Below, piece after piece: positions 8,636 through 16,305 of a stretch of 41,732 bases of DNA. The DNA is from Paractinoplanes polyasparticus. GTDB taxonomy: Bacteria > Actinomycetota > Actinomycetes > Mycobacteriales > Micromonosporaceae. Made by a program: the position numbers and the translations under genes. Location: NCBI RefSeq assembly GCF_019710575.1, contig NZ_JAHWFK010000054.1:1-41732 (forward strand), given 5' to 3'. Every line of letters starts with the position of its first letter. Within the stretch, counting starts at the first letter, position 1. Under the pieces are notes generated by a model. That model was not told where the DNA came from, did no database searches, and was given only the letters and a program-made list of their open reading frames with translations.

Positions 8636-10057
8636 TTAGCCGACCGCGCCTTCCATCTGGAGCTCAATGAGACGGTTCAGTTCGAGGGCGTACTCCATCG
8701 GCAGTTCCTTGGCGATCGGCTCGATGAAGCCACGCACGATCATCGCCATCGCCTCGTCCTCGGTCAGACCGCGGCTCATCAGGTAGAAGAGCTGGTCTTC
8801 GGAGACCTTGGAGACGGTCGCCTCGTGCCCCATCGACACGTCGTCCTCGCGGATGTCGACGTAAGGGTAGGTGTCCGAGCGCGAGATGGTGTCGACCAGG
8901 AGTGCGTCGCACTTGACCGTGCTCTTGGAGGACGACGAGCCCTCCAGCACCTGCACGAGGCCGCGGTAAGAGGTGCGGCCGCCGCCCCGGGCGATCGACT
9001 TCGAGACGATCGTCGAGGAGGTGTGCGGCGCGGCGTGCACCATCTTGGCGCCCGAGTCCTGGTGCTGACCCTCGCCGGCCATGGCGATCGAGAGCACCTC
9101 GCCCTTGGCGTGCGGGCCGGTCATGTAGACCGCCGGGTACTTCATGGTCACCTTGGAGCCGATGTTGCCGTCGATCCACTCCATGGTCGCGCCCTCTTCG
9201 CAGGTGGCGCGCTTGGTGACCAGGTTGTAGACGTTGTTCGACCAGTTCTGGATGGTCGTGTAACGCACCCGGGCGTTCTTCTTGACGACGATCTCGACGA
9301 CCGCGGAGTGCAGCGAGTCGGACGAGTAGATCGGCGCGGTGCAGCCCTCGACGTAGTGCACGTAGCTGCCCTCGTCGGCGATGATCAGCGTCCGCTCGAA
9401 CTGGCCCATGTTCTCGGTGTTGATCCGGAAGTAGGCCTGCAGCGGGATGTCGACCTTGACGTTCTTGGGCACGTAGATGAACGAGCCACCCGACCACACG
9501 CTGGTGTTGAGCGCGGCGAACTTGTTGTCGCCGACCGGGATGACCGTGCCGAAGTACTCCTGGAAGATCTCCGGGTGCTCCTTGAGCGCCGTGTCGGTGT
9601 CGAGGAACAGGACGCCCTGCTCCTCGAGGTCCTCACGGATCGCGTGGTAGACGACCTCGGACTCGTACTGCGCGGCGACACCGGAGACGAGGCGCTGCTT
9701 CTCGGCCTCGGGGATGCCCAGCTTGTCGTACGTGCTCTTGATGTCCGCGGGCAGGTCATCCCAGGTGGCGGCCTGCTTCTCGGTGGAGCGCACGAAGTAC
9801 TTGATGTTCTGGAAGTCGATGCCGGTGAGGTCGGCGCCCCAGTTCGGCATGGGCTTGCGGTCGAAGAGACGGAGGCCCTTGAGACGCAGGTTGAGCATCC
9901 ACTCGGGCTCGTTCTTCAACGCGGAGATGTTGCGCACCACGGCCTCGGACAGACCGCGCTGCGCGGTCGAACCCGCGACGTCGGCGTCGGCCCACCCGTA
10001 TTCGTACTTGCCCAGGGCGGCGAGGTGCTCTTCCTGGCTGACGATTTGGTCGGTCAT
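8636..10057 (-). CDS. sufB: Fe-S scaffold protein SufB
   Basis: A 473-residue protein, the normal SufB length. It forms the scaffold with SufD and SufC on which [4Fe-4S] clusters are built. Landmarks are the N-terminal KYEYGWAD, the LNTSVWSGGSFIYVP core, VEGCTAPIYSSDSLHSAVVE with its conserved Cys, and the C-terminal EDQLFYLMSRG with DEAMAMIVRGF, which binds SufC. The ATG at 10057 overlaps the sufR stop by 4 bases, so repressor and scaffold are translationally coupled. Confidence 0.97.
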   Translation of the reverse strand: MTDQIVSQEEHLAALGKYEYGWADADVAGSTAQRGLSEAVVRNISALKNEPEWMLNLRLKGLRLFDRKPMPNWGADLTGIDFQNIKYFVRSTEKQAATWDDLPADIKSTYDKLGIPEAEKQRLVSGVAAQYESEVVYHAIREDLEEQGVLFLDTDTALKEHPEIFQEYFGTVIPVGDNKFAALNTSVWSGGSFIYVPKNVKVDIPLQAYFRINTENMGQFERTLIIADEGSYVHYVEGCTAPIYSSDSLHSAVVEIVVKKNARVRYTTIQNWSNNVYNLVTKRATCEEGATMEWIDGNIGSKVTMKYPAVYMTGPHAKGEVLSIAMAGEGQHQDSGAKMVHAAPHTSSTIVSKSIARGGGRTSYRGLVQVLEGSSSSKSTVKCDALLVDTISRSDTYPYVDIREDDVSMGHEATVSKVSEDQLFYLMSRGLTEDEAMAMIVRGFIEPIAKELPMEYALELNRLIELQMEGAVG

Positions 10058-10779
10058 GTATCTGTCCTAACCGTGGTTGCTGGCGTTACACGTGTTGGCG
10101 CCGGAATGTGCGTTGTGCACACCCTGTCACCGTGCGCGATGGTGGCTAGACGCTGCACGTGGGTGCCGATGAGCCGGGAGATGACCTCGGTCTCGGCGTC
10201 GCACAGCTGAGGGAACTCGGCGGCCACGTGCGCCACCGGGCAGGAGTGCTGGCACAGCTGGCCGCCGGACGCGATCACGGTCGCGTTGGCAGCGTAGCCC
10301 TCGGCGGTGAGCGCCTCGGCGAGCGCCTCCGCCCGCGCGATGGGGTCGTCGCCGGCCTCGCGCAGTGCGGCCCGGCAGCGTTCCTCGAGCGCGCCGACCT
10401 GAGCCGACGCGAAGGCGGTGACGGCCTCGGGACCGTGGTGCTGCTGGATCCAGCGCAGCGCGGCCGTCGCGATACCGTCGTAGAAGTGCGGGTTCAGATC
10501 TTCCCGGGCGGCCGCCGTCAGCGCGAACGCCTTGGCGGGACGCCCCCGGCCGCGCGGGCCGGTGTTGCGGACCTCGCGGGTCTCGACCAGCTGGTCGGCG
10601 AGCATCGCGTCGAGGTGCTTGCGGATGGCCGCCGGGCTGAGGCTCAGCTCGGCGCCGAGCTCGGCCGCGGTGGCGGAACCACGCTCGAGCAGCAGCTGGG
10701 CAACCCGGTCACGGGTGCGACCGTCCGAAGCGCTGGCTGACGCCACCACTCCGCTCCGGATCTGCACCTCGTATTTCAC
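10054..10779 (-). CDS. sufR: Fe-S-sensing repressor SufR
   Basis: A 241-residue winged-helix regulator heading the suf operon. The DNA-binding domain is at about residues 25-60 (AAELGAELSLSPAAIRKHLD). The C-terminal sensor has Cys166, Cys170 and Cys183 in the CX3CX12C spacing of mycobacterial SufR, plus Cys221; these should bind a cluster and report Fe-S status. I took the GTG at 10779 (VKYEVQIRSG) because the longer frame to 10851 runs into the divergent ctaA promoter region. It shares a 107-bp intergenic region with ctaA and probably represses its own operon. Confidence 0.9.
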   Translation of the reverse strand: MKYEVQIRSGVVASASASDGRTRDRVAQLLLERGSATAAELGAELSLSPAAIRKHLDAMLADQLVETREVRNTGPRGRGRPAKAFALTAAAREDLNPHFYDGIATAALRWIQQHHGPEAVTAFASAQVGALEERCRAALREAGDDPIARAEALAEALTAEGYAANATVIASGGQLCQHSCPVAHVAAEFPQLCDAETEVISRLIGTHVQRLATIAHGDRVCTTHIPAPTRVTPATTVRTDT

Positions 10780-10800
10780 TACGCCAACGTTACGTATTTC
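10770..10800. promoter_or_regulatory. Candidate SufR operator: direct repeat CGTATTTC
   Basis: CGTATTTC occurs at 10770-10777 and again at 10793-10800, 23 bases apart (about two helical turns), overlapping and just upstream of the sufR start. Between the copies are ACGTTACGT-like palindromic bases. Autoregulation through this site is inference. Confidence 0.35.
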
Positions 10801-10886
10801 CGCGGACACCCGCAAACCGACCCCCCGGTGATCCATGCCACCGAGGCTCACGGGGCCCTCAATTCAAGATCAATTCCCTGCGTACG

Positions 10887-11834
10887 ATGCCAGAGGTGAG
10901 ATTCCTACCGCTGCGCCCCCTGGCCTTGGCGTCCCTCGTCGCCAACGTCGCGCTGGTCGTCACCGGTGCGGCGGTCCGTCTCACCGGGTCCGGCCTCGGC
11001 TGCCCCACCTGGCCCCGGTGCACCGACAGCTCCTACACGACGACCGCCGAGATGGGCGTGCACGGCGTGATCGAATTCGGCAACCGGATGCTCACGTTCG
11101 CGCTCGGCATCATCGCGGTCGCCTGCGTGATCGCCGCTCTGCTGGAAAAGCCCCGCCGCCGCTCCCGGGTGCTGCTGTCCGTCGCCGTGCTGTTCTACAT
11201 CCCGCTCCAGGCCGTCGTGGGCGGCATCACGGTGCTCACCGACCTCAACCCGTGGGTCGTCGGCATCCACTTCCTCATCTCCATCGTGATCATCGCTTTC
11301 GCGTACGCCCTGTGGCGCCGCGCCGCCGAGGGCGACGGACAGCCGGTGCCACTGGTGCCGCGCCCGATCAACCACCTCGTGTGGATCCTCTCCGCGGTGA
11401 GCGCCGCGGTCATCGCCCTGGGCGTGGTCGTGACCGGCAGCGGCCCCCACGCCGGCGACGAGGACGCGAAGCGCAACGGCCTCGACCCGGCCACGGTCTC
11501 GCAGGCCCACGCCGACGTGGTGTTCCTGCTCATCGGCCTCACCGTGGCCCTGGTGTTCGCGCTGCGCGCCGTGAAGGCCCCCGCCGCCACCGTCCGCGCC
11601 GCGGTGGTGCTGCTGGTGGTCGAGCTGGCCCAGGGCCTGATCGGCTTCGTGCAGTACTTCACCCACCTCCCGGTCCTGCTCGTCGGCGCCCACATGCTCG
11701 GCGCGGCCCTGGTCTGGACCTCCACCCTGGCCGTCATCTGGTCATTGCGGGCCCGCCCCGACGTGCCCGCGTCCCCCACCGAGCTCTCCCCCACCCCAGT
11801 GGCGGACGACGAACCGGTCCCCTCCTCGCGCTGA
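10887..11834 (+). CDS. ctaA: Heme A synthase CtaA (COX15 family)
   Basis: A 315-residue membrane protein with about eight membrane segments that oxidises heme O to heme A for cytochrome oxidase. All four heme-ligand histidines are visible: His59 (MGVHGVIEFGNRM, with the conserved Glu63), His128 (GIHFLIS), His207 (SQAHADV) and His268 (GAHMLG). A cysteine pair, CPTWPRC (Cys39/Cys45), sits in the first outer loop, as in the Bacillus-type enzymes. The C-terminal 30 residues are a Pro/Ser-rich cytoplasmic tail. It is transcribed away from sufR; ctaB, the preceding pathway step, lies about 3.2 kb downstream. Confidence 0.94.
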   Translation: MPEVRFLPLRPLALASLVANVALVVTGAAVRLTGSGLGCPTWPRCTDSSYTTTAEMGVHGVIEFGNRMLTFALGIIAVACVIAALLEKPRRRSRVLLSVAVLFYIPLQAVVGGITVLTDLNPWVVGIHFLISIVIIAFAYALWRRAAEGDGQPVPLVPRPINHLVWILSAVSAAVIALGVVVTGSGPHAGDEDAKRNGLDPATVSQAHADVVFLLIGLTVALVFALRAVKAPAATVRAAVVLLVVELAQGLIGFVQYFTHLPVLLVGAHMLGAALVWTSTLAVIWSLRARPDVPASPTELSPTPVADDEPVPSSR

Positions 11835-12171
11835 CCCCCGGTCTCGGCCGGCACACCCGGCACCGGATCGGTCCGCCCGGGCGCCCGCCGGCCTCGCACG
11901 CTCGCGCTCAGGCCTCTTCAGCCAGCCCTCACTCTCACAAGTCCGCTTCGGACTCGTCGGGCTCCCCGACCACAGCGTCGCCCGCCTCCGTCGGACCGCT
12001 TGACCCCTCGCGCTCTCAGACCGCCTCAGCGAGCCCTTGTCGCGCTTGAGCCACCGCTTCGGCAAGCCTCGCGAATTCTCAGACTTCCGCTTCGGCCGTC
12101 GGGCGAACTCAACGCGCCGGCCAGCCCTTCGCCGGGCTCAAGCCATCGCTTGCTCTTGGGACCTCTAGGCG

Positions 12172-12348
12172 CCACCTGGCCGACTGGCCCGCCTGACCGA
12201 CTGGCCCGCCTGGCCACCTCGCCCACCTCGCCACCTCGCCCACCTCGCCGCGTGGCCCGCCTCGCCGCCTGGCCCATCTGGCCGCCTCGCCCACCTGGCC
12301 GCCTCGCCCACCTGGCCGCCTCGCCCGCCTCGCCCGCCTCGCCCAAAG
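12172..12348. repeat. C-rich minisatellite of 8-9-bp units
   Basis: Imperfect tandem units of the types CTGGCCGCC and CTCGCCCAC. A 17-base double unit (gccgcctcgcccacctg) is repeated exactly at 12281-12297 and 12298-12314. Strong strand asymmetry (C on plus, G on minus). The antisense frame reads as WARRPGG-like low-complexity sequence and is not believed to be a gene. Confidence 0.75.
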
Positions 12349-12411
12349 GGCCGACTTGCAGCAGTCGCGCCACCTACGAAACGCGCTGACCTGCGCCGCG
12401 GCGATCGGACC

Positions 12412-12439
12412 CTGTGGATAACCCGCGTGTCATCCACAG
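12412..12439. promoter_or_regulatory. Inverted repeat containing a DnaA-box sequence
   Basis: CTGTGGAT (12412-12419) and ATCCACAG (12432-12439) form a perfect 8-bp inverted repeat. The left arm extends to TGTGGATAA, the exact complement of the DnaA box TTATCCACA; the right arm reads TCATCCACA, one base off. It is followed by six A residues. No origin genes are nearby. Confidence 0.45.
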
Positions 12440-12600
12440 AAAAAACATCGGCCGGACTTTGATCGGCCCGCTTCGGCACGCTGTCCCCATGGCACCCATC
12501 AGCCTCACTCCACACCGGCCGACCCTCCCAATGCTGCGACGACCGACCTCAGCCAAGCCGCGGCCAGGCTGACCCCGCACAGCCCGGCCATCTGGACCCG

Positions 12601-12784
12601 GCAGGGTTGCCGCTTCGTTCCCCGTCAGGCGGAGCGGCTCCCGCGAAACCCTGCCGAAGGGGTGGCGTCCGCCGCAGGCCGCCGGCACCGGTATCCCCGC
12701 CGAGGACGGCTCTCCGGACGCCACCCACCAACAGCCATCACCCCGTGCCGTCCCCGAACAACGGCATCGCGTCGTGCGATGCCG
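12601..12784. other. Cluster of three hairpins (possible structured RNA)
   Basis: Arms GCAGGGTT (12601-12608) and AACCCTGC (12647-12654); GGGTGGCGTCCG (12660-12671) and CGGACGCCACCC (12715-12726); CGGCATCGC (12762-12770) and GCGATGCCG (12776-12784). All arms are perfect complements and the hairpins follow one another without nesting. No promoter or terminator was recognised. Confidence 0.35.
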
Positions 12785-13236
12785 GATCCGCCCCGACCGT
12801 GCCGTCCGGCCGCGCGTACCCGCCGCGCGCCGCGCCGCAGGGCATCCGGTCGAGCGCCTCCCGAAGAAAGAGGGTGGTTCTATACGACAGCACGCGCCGG
12901 TGTGGCGGCCGTTCCCGGTGTCTCTGCGCGACCGCCGCACCAACCCACCTGCGCGCGGGTGATGGTCTTCTCTCTCCGGCCATCACCCGACGCGTGCGGC
13001 GGCCTCACAACGAAGGCTGCCACGATCAAACCCGGCCAGGCGCCGGATAGCGGCGCCTCCAGGCGGCGGACCCCGCTGGTCGGCGCGGTCGTCTGCGGTG
13101 GTGGCGAGAGCAGGCTGCCAAGCCACCCATTTGCGTGGTTGCATTCTCGCCGGCCACGAACTGACGCGGGCCCCAGTCCTGTTCGCGGAGAACCGCCGGT
13201 CAGATGGGCGGAAGGACGATACCGGCCAAGCGCCCG

Positions 13237-13546
13237 TGGCGTCTCAGCCCTCGCCCAGATCGGGGGGATTCGTCTCAAGCGACGGTTGCGGCGTCTCCGC
13301 TATCGCTCAGACGCGCGCGGGATCGCCTCGAGCCACGGCGGCGGCGTCTCCGCCCTCTCTCAAATACGCGCGAGAATCGCCTCGACCAGGCGGCGGGTGG
13401 CGGCGTCTCCGCCCTCTCTACAAATACGCGCGAGAATCGCCCCGGCCAGGCGGCGCGTGACGGCGTCTCCGCCCTCTCTCAAATACGCGCGAGGATCGCC
13501 TCGACCAGGCGGCGGGTGGCGGCGTCTCCGCCCTCTTTCAGAAAGA
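13237..13546 (-). repeat. ~60-bp tandem array copying the 3' end of the ATP-grasp gene
   Basis: The plus-strand anchor ggcgtctc recurs near 13237, 13289, 13342, 13401, 13461 and 13520 (spacings 52, 53, 59, 60, 59). The copy at 13520 lies in the gene and encodes its final residues (EGGDAATRRLVEAILARI and stop). The copies at 13401 and 13342 are nearly identical to it; those at 13289 and 13237 are degraded. The array begins at the stop codon and decays away from the gene. Confidence 0.8.
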
Positions 13547-14384
13547 GGGAAGGCTCGGTCAGTTCGAGCTCGACCAGCAGCGGGGCACCGTCGGGGCCGG
13601 GGATCAGGTCGACGCGGGCGTAGAGCAGGCGCCCGGCGCCGCCGGGGACGGCCTCGAGCACGCGCTCGGCGGTCTCGCGCTCGGCCTCGGTCGGGCTGCG
13701 GGGGTCGATGCGCTCGCTGCCGGGATCGATGGCGCCCTCGTCGGGGCCGGTGAGCATCGCGCCCTTACGGATCGCGTGGCTGAACGAGAGGACGCCGCCG
13801 GTGTCGGGCAGGAAGATGAGCGCTGTCTCGCCCTGCTCGTCGACCGCGGACAGGTAGGGCTGGATCATCGCCGTGCGGCCGGCGGCGGCCAGGCGGGCCA
13901 CGTGGGCCTCGGCCAGGGCCTGTTGGGCGGGCAACAGGTAGCGGCCCGTGTCCTGGCTGCCGGCGCTGACCGTGGGCTTGACAACCCACTCGCCGTCAGA
14001 CGGCGGGGTCCACGAGTCGCCCGGGGCCACGAAGTCCGTGGGCGTGACCGGGAGGCCGGCGTTCGCCAGTTCGGCCAGGTAGCGCTTGTCGGTGTTCCAT
14101 TCGAGCACGTCGGCCGGGTTGAGCAGGTGAGGAACGCTGTGCGCCCAGGCGACGAAGCTGTCGCGGCGGGCGACGTAGTCCCAGGGCGAGCGGATCACCG
14201 CCACGTCGTACGCCGCCCAGTCGGCCTCCGTGTCGTCCCACCCGAGGACGTCCACCTCAGCGCCGCGGGAGAGCAGGAGATCGCGCAGCGGCAGGTCGTC
14301 CTCCCAGAGGTCCGGGAAGAGGTCGCAGGTGACGAGAGCGACCCGGGATTGCTCCCGGGTCGCAGGGTCGGAAGTCGCGGTCAA
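13479..14384 (-). CDS. ATP-grasp domain protein (RimK/DcsG-like ligase)
   Basis: A 301-residue protein resembling ATP-grasp ligases of the DcsG/RimK/glutathione-synthetase type, which join a carboxylate to an amine or cyclise through an acyl phosphate. Landmarks are VALVTCDLFPDLWEDD at the N-terminus, IRSPWDYVARR, a WVVKPTVSAGS nucleotide loop and LVELELTEPSLF, with the metal-binding acids near the C-terminus. No ATG or GTG fits; the TTG at 14384 lies 2 bases after the stop of the upstream gene (TGAATTG), suggesting coupled translation. The substrate is unknown. The gene's last 20 codons are repeated downstream. Confidence 0.78.
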   Translation of the reverse strand: MTATSDPATREQSRVALVTCDLFPDLWEDDLPLRDLLLSRGAEVDVLGWDDTEADWAAYDVAVIRSPWDYVARRDSFVAWAHSVPHLLNPADVLEWNTDKRYLAELANAGLPVTPTDFVAPGDSWTPPSDGEWVVKPTVSAGSQDTGRYLLPAQQALAEAHVARLAAAGRTAMIQPYLSAVDEQGETALIFLPDTGGVLSFSHAIRKGAMLTGPDEGAIDPGSERIDPRSPTEAERETAERVLEAVPGGAGRLLYARVDLIPGPDGAPLLVELELTEPSLFLKEGGDAATRRLVEAILARI

Positions 14385-14385
14385 T

Positions 14386-14679
14386 TCAGCGGGCCATGCT
14401 CCGGCGGGACATCGAGCGCCACAGGTCGTTGCTGGGGCGCATCTGCTCCATGAGCTCGCGCTCCCACTCGTTCTCCACCTCGACGCCGGCGTTCTCACAA
14501 GCCTTGCGGGCCTGATTGGTGTCGTCGGCGAACTGGTCGGACCACTCCCCGTCCTCGCCGACGAGGACAATGCGGGCACCACGCTTGCCGACGTACTCGA
14601 TGACCGCCTTGGCACCACCGTGGCCGGCGGCGAAGGACTTGATCCCCGCGGTCAGTGTCGTATCGGAACCTTGAGCCAT
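14386..14679 (-). CDS. Small hypothetical protein, 97 residues
   Basis: I do not recognise a family. The protein starts MAQGSDTTLTAGIKSF, has a central hydrophobic strand ARIVLVGEDGEWSDQF and a charged helical C-terminus ending RSMSRRSMAR. It has no signal peptide or membrane segment and looks cytosolic and soluble. The ATG at 14679 has no Shine-Dalgarno but is 7 bases after a TACTCT -10 with TTGCCT 16 bases upstream, so the message is probably leaderless. It is coupled to the ATP-grasp gene that follows. The longer frame to 14820 has no support. Confidence 0.7.
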   Translation of the reverse strand: MAQGSDTTLTAGIKSFAAGHGGAKAVIEYVGKRGARIVLVGEDGEWSDQFADDTNQARKACENAGVEVENEWERELMEQMRPSNDLWRSMSRRSMAR

Positions 14680-14686
14680 GAACGGA

Positions 14687-14714
14687 AGAGTAAGCACCTC
14701 GCGGGCCGAGGCAA
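14687..14714 (-). promoter_or_regulatory. Promoter of the small-protein/ATP-grasp unit
   Basis: Minus-strand TTGCCT (14709-14714), a 16-base spacer, and TACTCT (14687-14692), ending 7 bases before the ATG at 14679. This is the best -35/-10 pair in the window and predicts a leaderless transcript. Confidence 0.6.
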
Positions 14715-15026
14715 GTACCTCCGCCTGCCTTTTGTGAGGCGAATTACCTGCGGGTTTAACCTTTGGCCATGTAGCTAAAACACTATTTTGCCCGATATGG
14801 TCGCATCCACAGGTTTCCATCTATTGAGTGACCTTGCGTAACCAAAAATACGGCGAATTCGGTCACGTTGTGCGACGCCGGTGACCCTCGGCCGACGATC
14901 GACCGGCGGAGCCGCGCGACGGAACGCCACTGATACGCGCCTGCGGCCTTGCGCGCCACTCCGAAAAGTGGCACACGCCGCGACTCAACGAACGGCCACC
15001 GGGAAGCGTCCGGCCCGGATACGGCA
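14715..15026. other. Intergenic region upstream of the small gene and downstream of ctaB
   Basis: The part around 14740-14870 is unusually AT-rich for this genome, consistent with upstream promoter sequence. The part around 14880-15026 is GC-rich without a believable gene; a short hairpin GCCACT/AGTGGC lies near 14957-14974. Nothing else recognised. Confidence 0.4.
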
Positions 15027-15060
15027 GCGCGCCCGTCCCGCAGGCAGCGGGAGGGCGCGC
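15027..15060 (-). terminator. Stem-loop after ctaB
   Basis: Arms 15027-15041 and 15047-15060 pair over 14 bases with one bulge and a 5-base loop (aggca), beginning 19 bases after the ctaB stop. There is no clear U-tract, as is common in actinobacteria. Confidence 0.6.
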
Positions 15061-15078
15061 GGCGCGTCAGCGGGAGGC

Positions 15079-16044
15079 TCAGACGAGCGCATCCACCGCC
15101 ACGGCGATGAACAGGATCGTCAGGTAGGTGATGGACCAGTGGAACAGCCGCATCGGCTTGAGCGGCTCGCCGGCGCGGGACCGCTTGACCAGCAGCAGCG
15201 CCTCGCCCAGGAAGGCGGCCCCGGTGGCGATGGCCGTGATTCCGTAGATCAGGCCCAGGCCCAGCCCCGACCCCAGCGGCCAGACAGCGAGCGAAGCCAC
15301 CACGGTGAGCACGGTGTAGAGCACGATCTCGCCGTTGACCCGCCGGGCCGAGCGCACGACCGGCAGCATCGGGATGCCGGCGCGGGCGTAGTCGTCCTTG
15401 TACTTGATGGCGAGCGCATAGAAGTGCGGCATCTGCCAAAAGAAGACAACCGCAAAAAGCGCCCACCCCAGCGCCGACACGGTGCCCGTCACGGCGGCCC
15501 AGCCGATGATCACCGGCGCCGAGCCGCAGATGCCGCCCCAGAACGTGTTGGCCGGAGTCCGCCGCTTCAGCCACAGCGTGTAGACCACGTCGTAGTAGAA
15601 GATCGCCCCGGCGGTCAGCGCCGTGGCCAGCCAGTTGGTGAAGACGGCCATCAGCGCGACGGAAATCACGGCGAGGGTCAGACCGAAGATGAGCACGGCC
15701 CGCGGAGTCACGGCGTTGGCCGGCAGCGGCCGCCGCTTCGTCCGGCGCATGACCTGGTCGATGTCGCGGTCGATGTAGCAGTTGAGCGCGCTCGCGGCGC
15801 CGCCCGCCATCGCCCCGCCGATCAGCACCACGGTAAGAGTGCGCAGGTCAGGCCACCCGCCGGCCGCGACCATCATGGTCGGGACGGTGGTCACCAGGAG
15901 CAGTTCGACGATCTGCGGCTTGCACAGCGACAGGTACGCGCGCAGCAGGGCTACGAGATCGAGACGCGCTCCGGGGCGAACCGCGTCCGCGGTGCCCTCC
16001 GCCACGCCGACCGCCCGTCCAGGGACGGGACGCTCGGTGATCAT
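15079..16044 (-). CDS. ctaB: Protoheme IX farnesyltransferase CtaB
   Basis: A 321-residue UbiA-family prenyltransferase with about nine membrane segments that makes heme O from heme B and farnesyl diphosphate. The first Asp-rich motif is SALNCYIDRDIDQVM, with Asn88, Asp92 and Asp96, followed by the basic RRTKRRPLP typical of CtaB. The second conserved region is around ALAIKYKDDYARAGIPM. I chose the ATG at 16044; the frame further upstream reads into the promoter region shared with tkt. It works with ctaA in cytochrome oxidase cofactor synthesis. Confidence 0.93.
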   Translation of the reverse strand: MITERPVPGRAVGVAEGTADAVRPGARLDLVALLRAYLSLCKPQIVELLLVTTVPTMMVAAGGWPDLRTLTVVLIGGAMAGGAASALNCYIDRDIDQVMRRTKRRPLPANAVTPRAVLIFGLTLAVISVALMAVFTNWLATALTAGAIFYYDVVYTLWLKRRTPANTFWGGICGSAPVIIGWAAVTGTVSALGWALFAVVFFWQMPHFYALAIKYKDDYARAGIPMLPVVRSARRVNGEIVLYTVLTVVASLAVWPLGSGLGLGLIYGITAIATGAAFLGEALLLVKRSRAGEPLKPMRLFHWSITYLTILFIAVAVDALV

Positions 16045-16250
16045 GCTCACGGACTGCCACCTTCCGGCTTCGGCATTAGCCAACTCACGACCGTTGCCGG
16101 CGCCAGCCGGCGGCACGCTGGGACAGCCTACGCTCAGCCATCTGCGCTGCTCCGGCGACCCACATCGGGTGCACGGCGTCACACGTCGCGTGTCCGCTCT
16201 CAGCGTATGGGCCTCGGGCGTTCCCCGGGCGGGGGTTTAAGGCAAGTGGA

Positions 16251-16256
16251 TAGGGT
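16251..16256 (+). promoter_or_regulatory. Probable -10 of the tkt operon
   Basis: TAGGGT within GTGGATAGGGTCAAG, about 50 bases before the tkt start, giving a short 5' leader of roughly 40 bases. The same GGATAGGGT string precedes the phosphatase gene and, on the minus strand, gap. The -35 region is not clear. Confidence 0.4.
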
Positions 16257-16305
16257 CAAGCTCAAAAGGGTTTTCCAAAATCATGCCCCGAGGAGCACAA
16301 CCGAC

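Larger units (their letters stand above)
11835..13236. other. Gene-free 1.4-kb region with repeats and hairpins
   Basis: No open frame here has recognisable domains, a plausible ribosome site and normal composition; the frames present are Arg/Pro-rich. The region holds a C-rich minisatellite (12172-12348), a DnaA-box-like palindrome (12412-12439), and a series of perfect or near-perfect hairpins at 12601-12654, 12660-12726, 12762-12784, 12957-12988 and 13039-13057. It could be decayed sequence or carry structured RNA. Confidence 0.55.

Noticed and set aside
12374..12943. A 189-codon minus-strand gene in the ctaA-downstream gap
   Set aside because: Arg/Gly/Cys-rich, no ribosome site, crosses the hairpin cluster, no family resemblance.
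13237..13546. CRISPR array
   Set aside because: Units abut with no unique spacers of constant length, copies degrade in one direction, and no cas genes are present.
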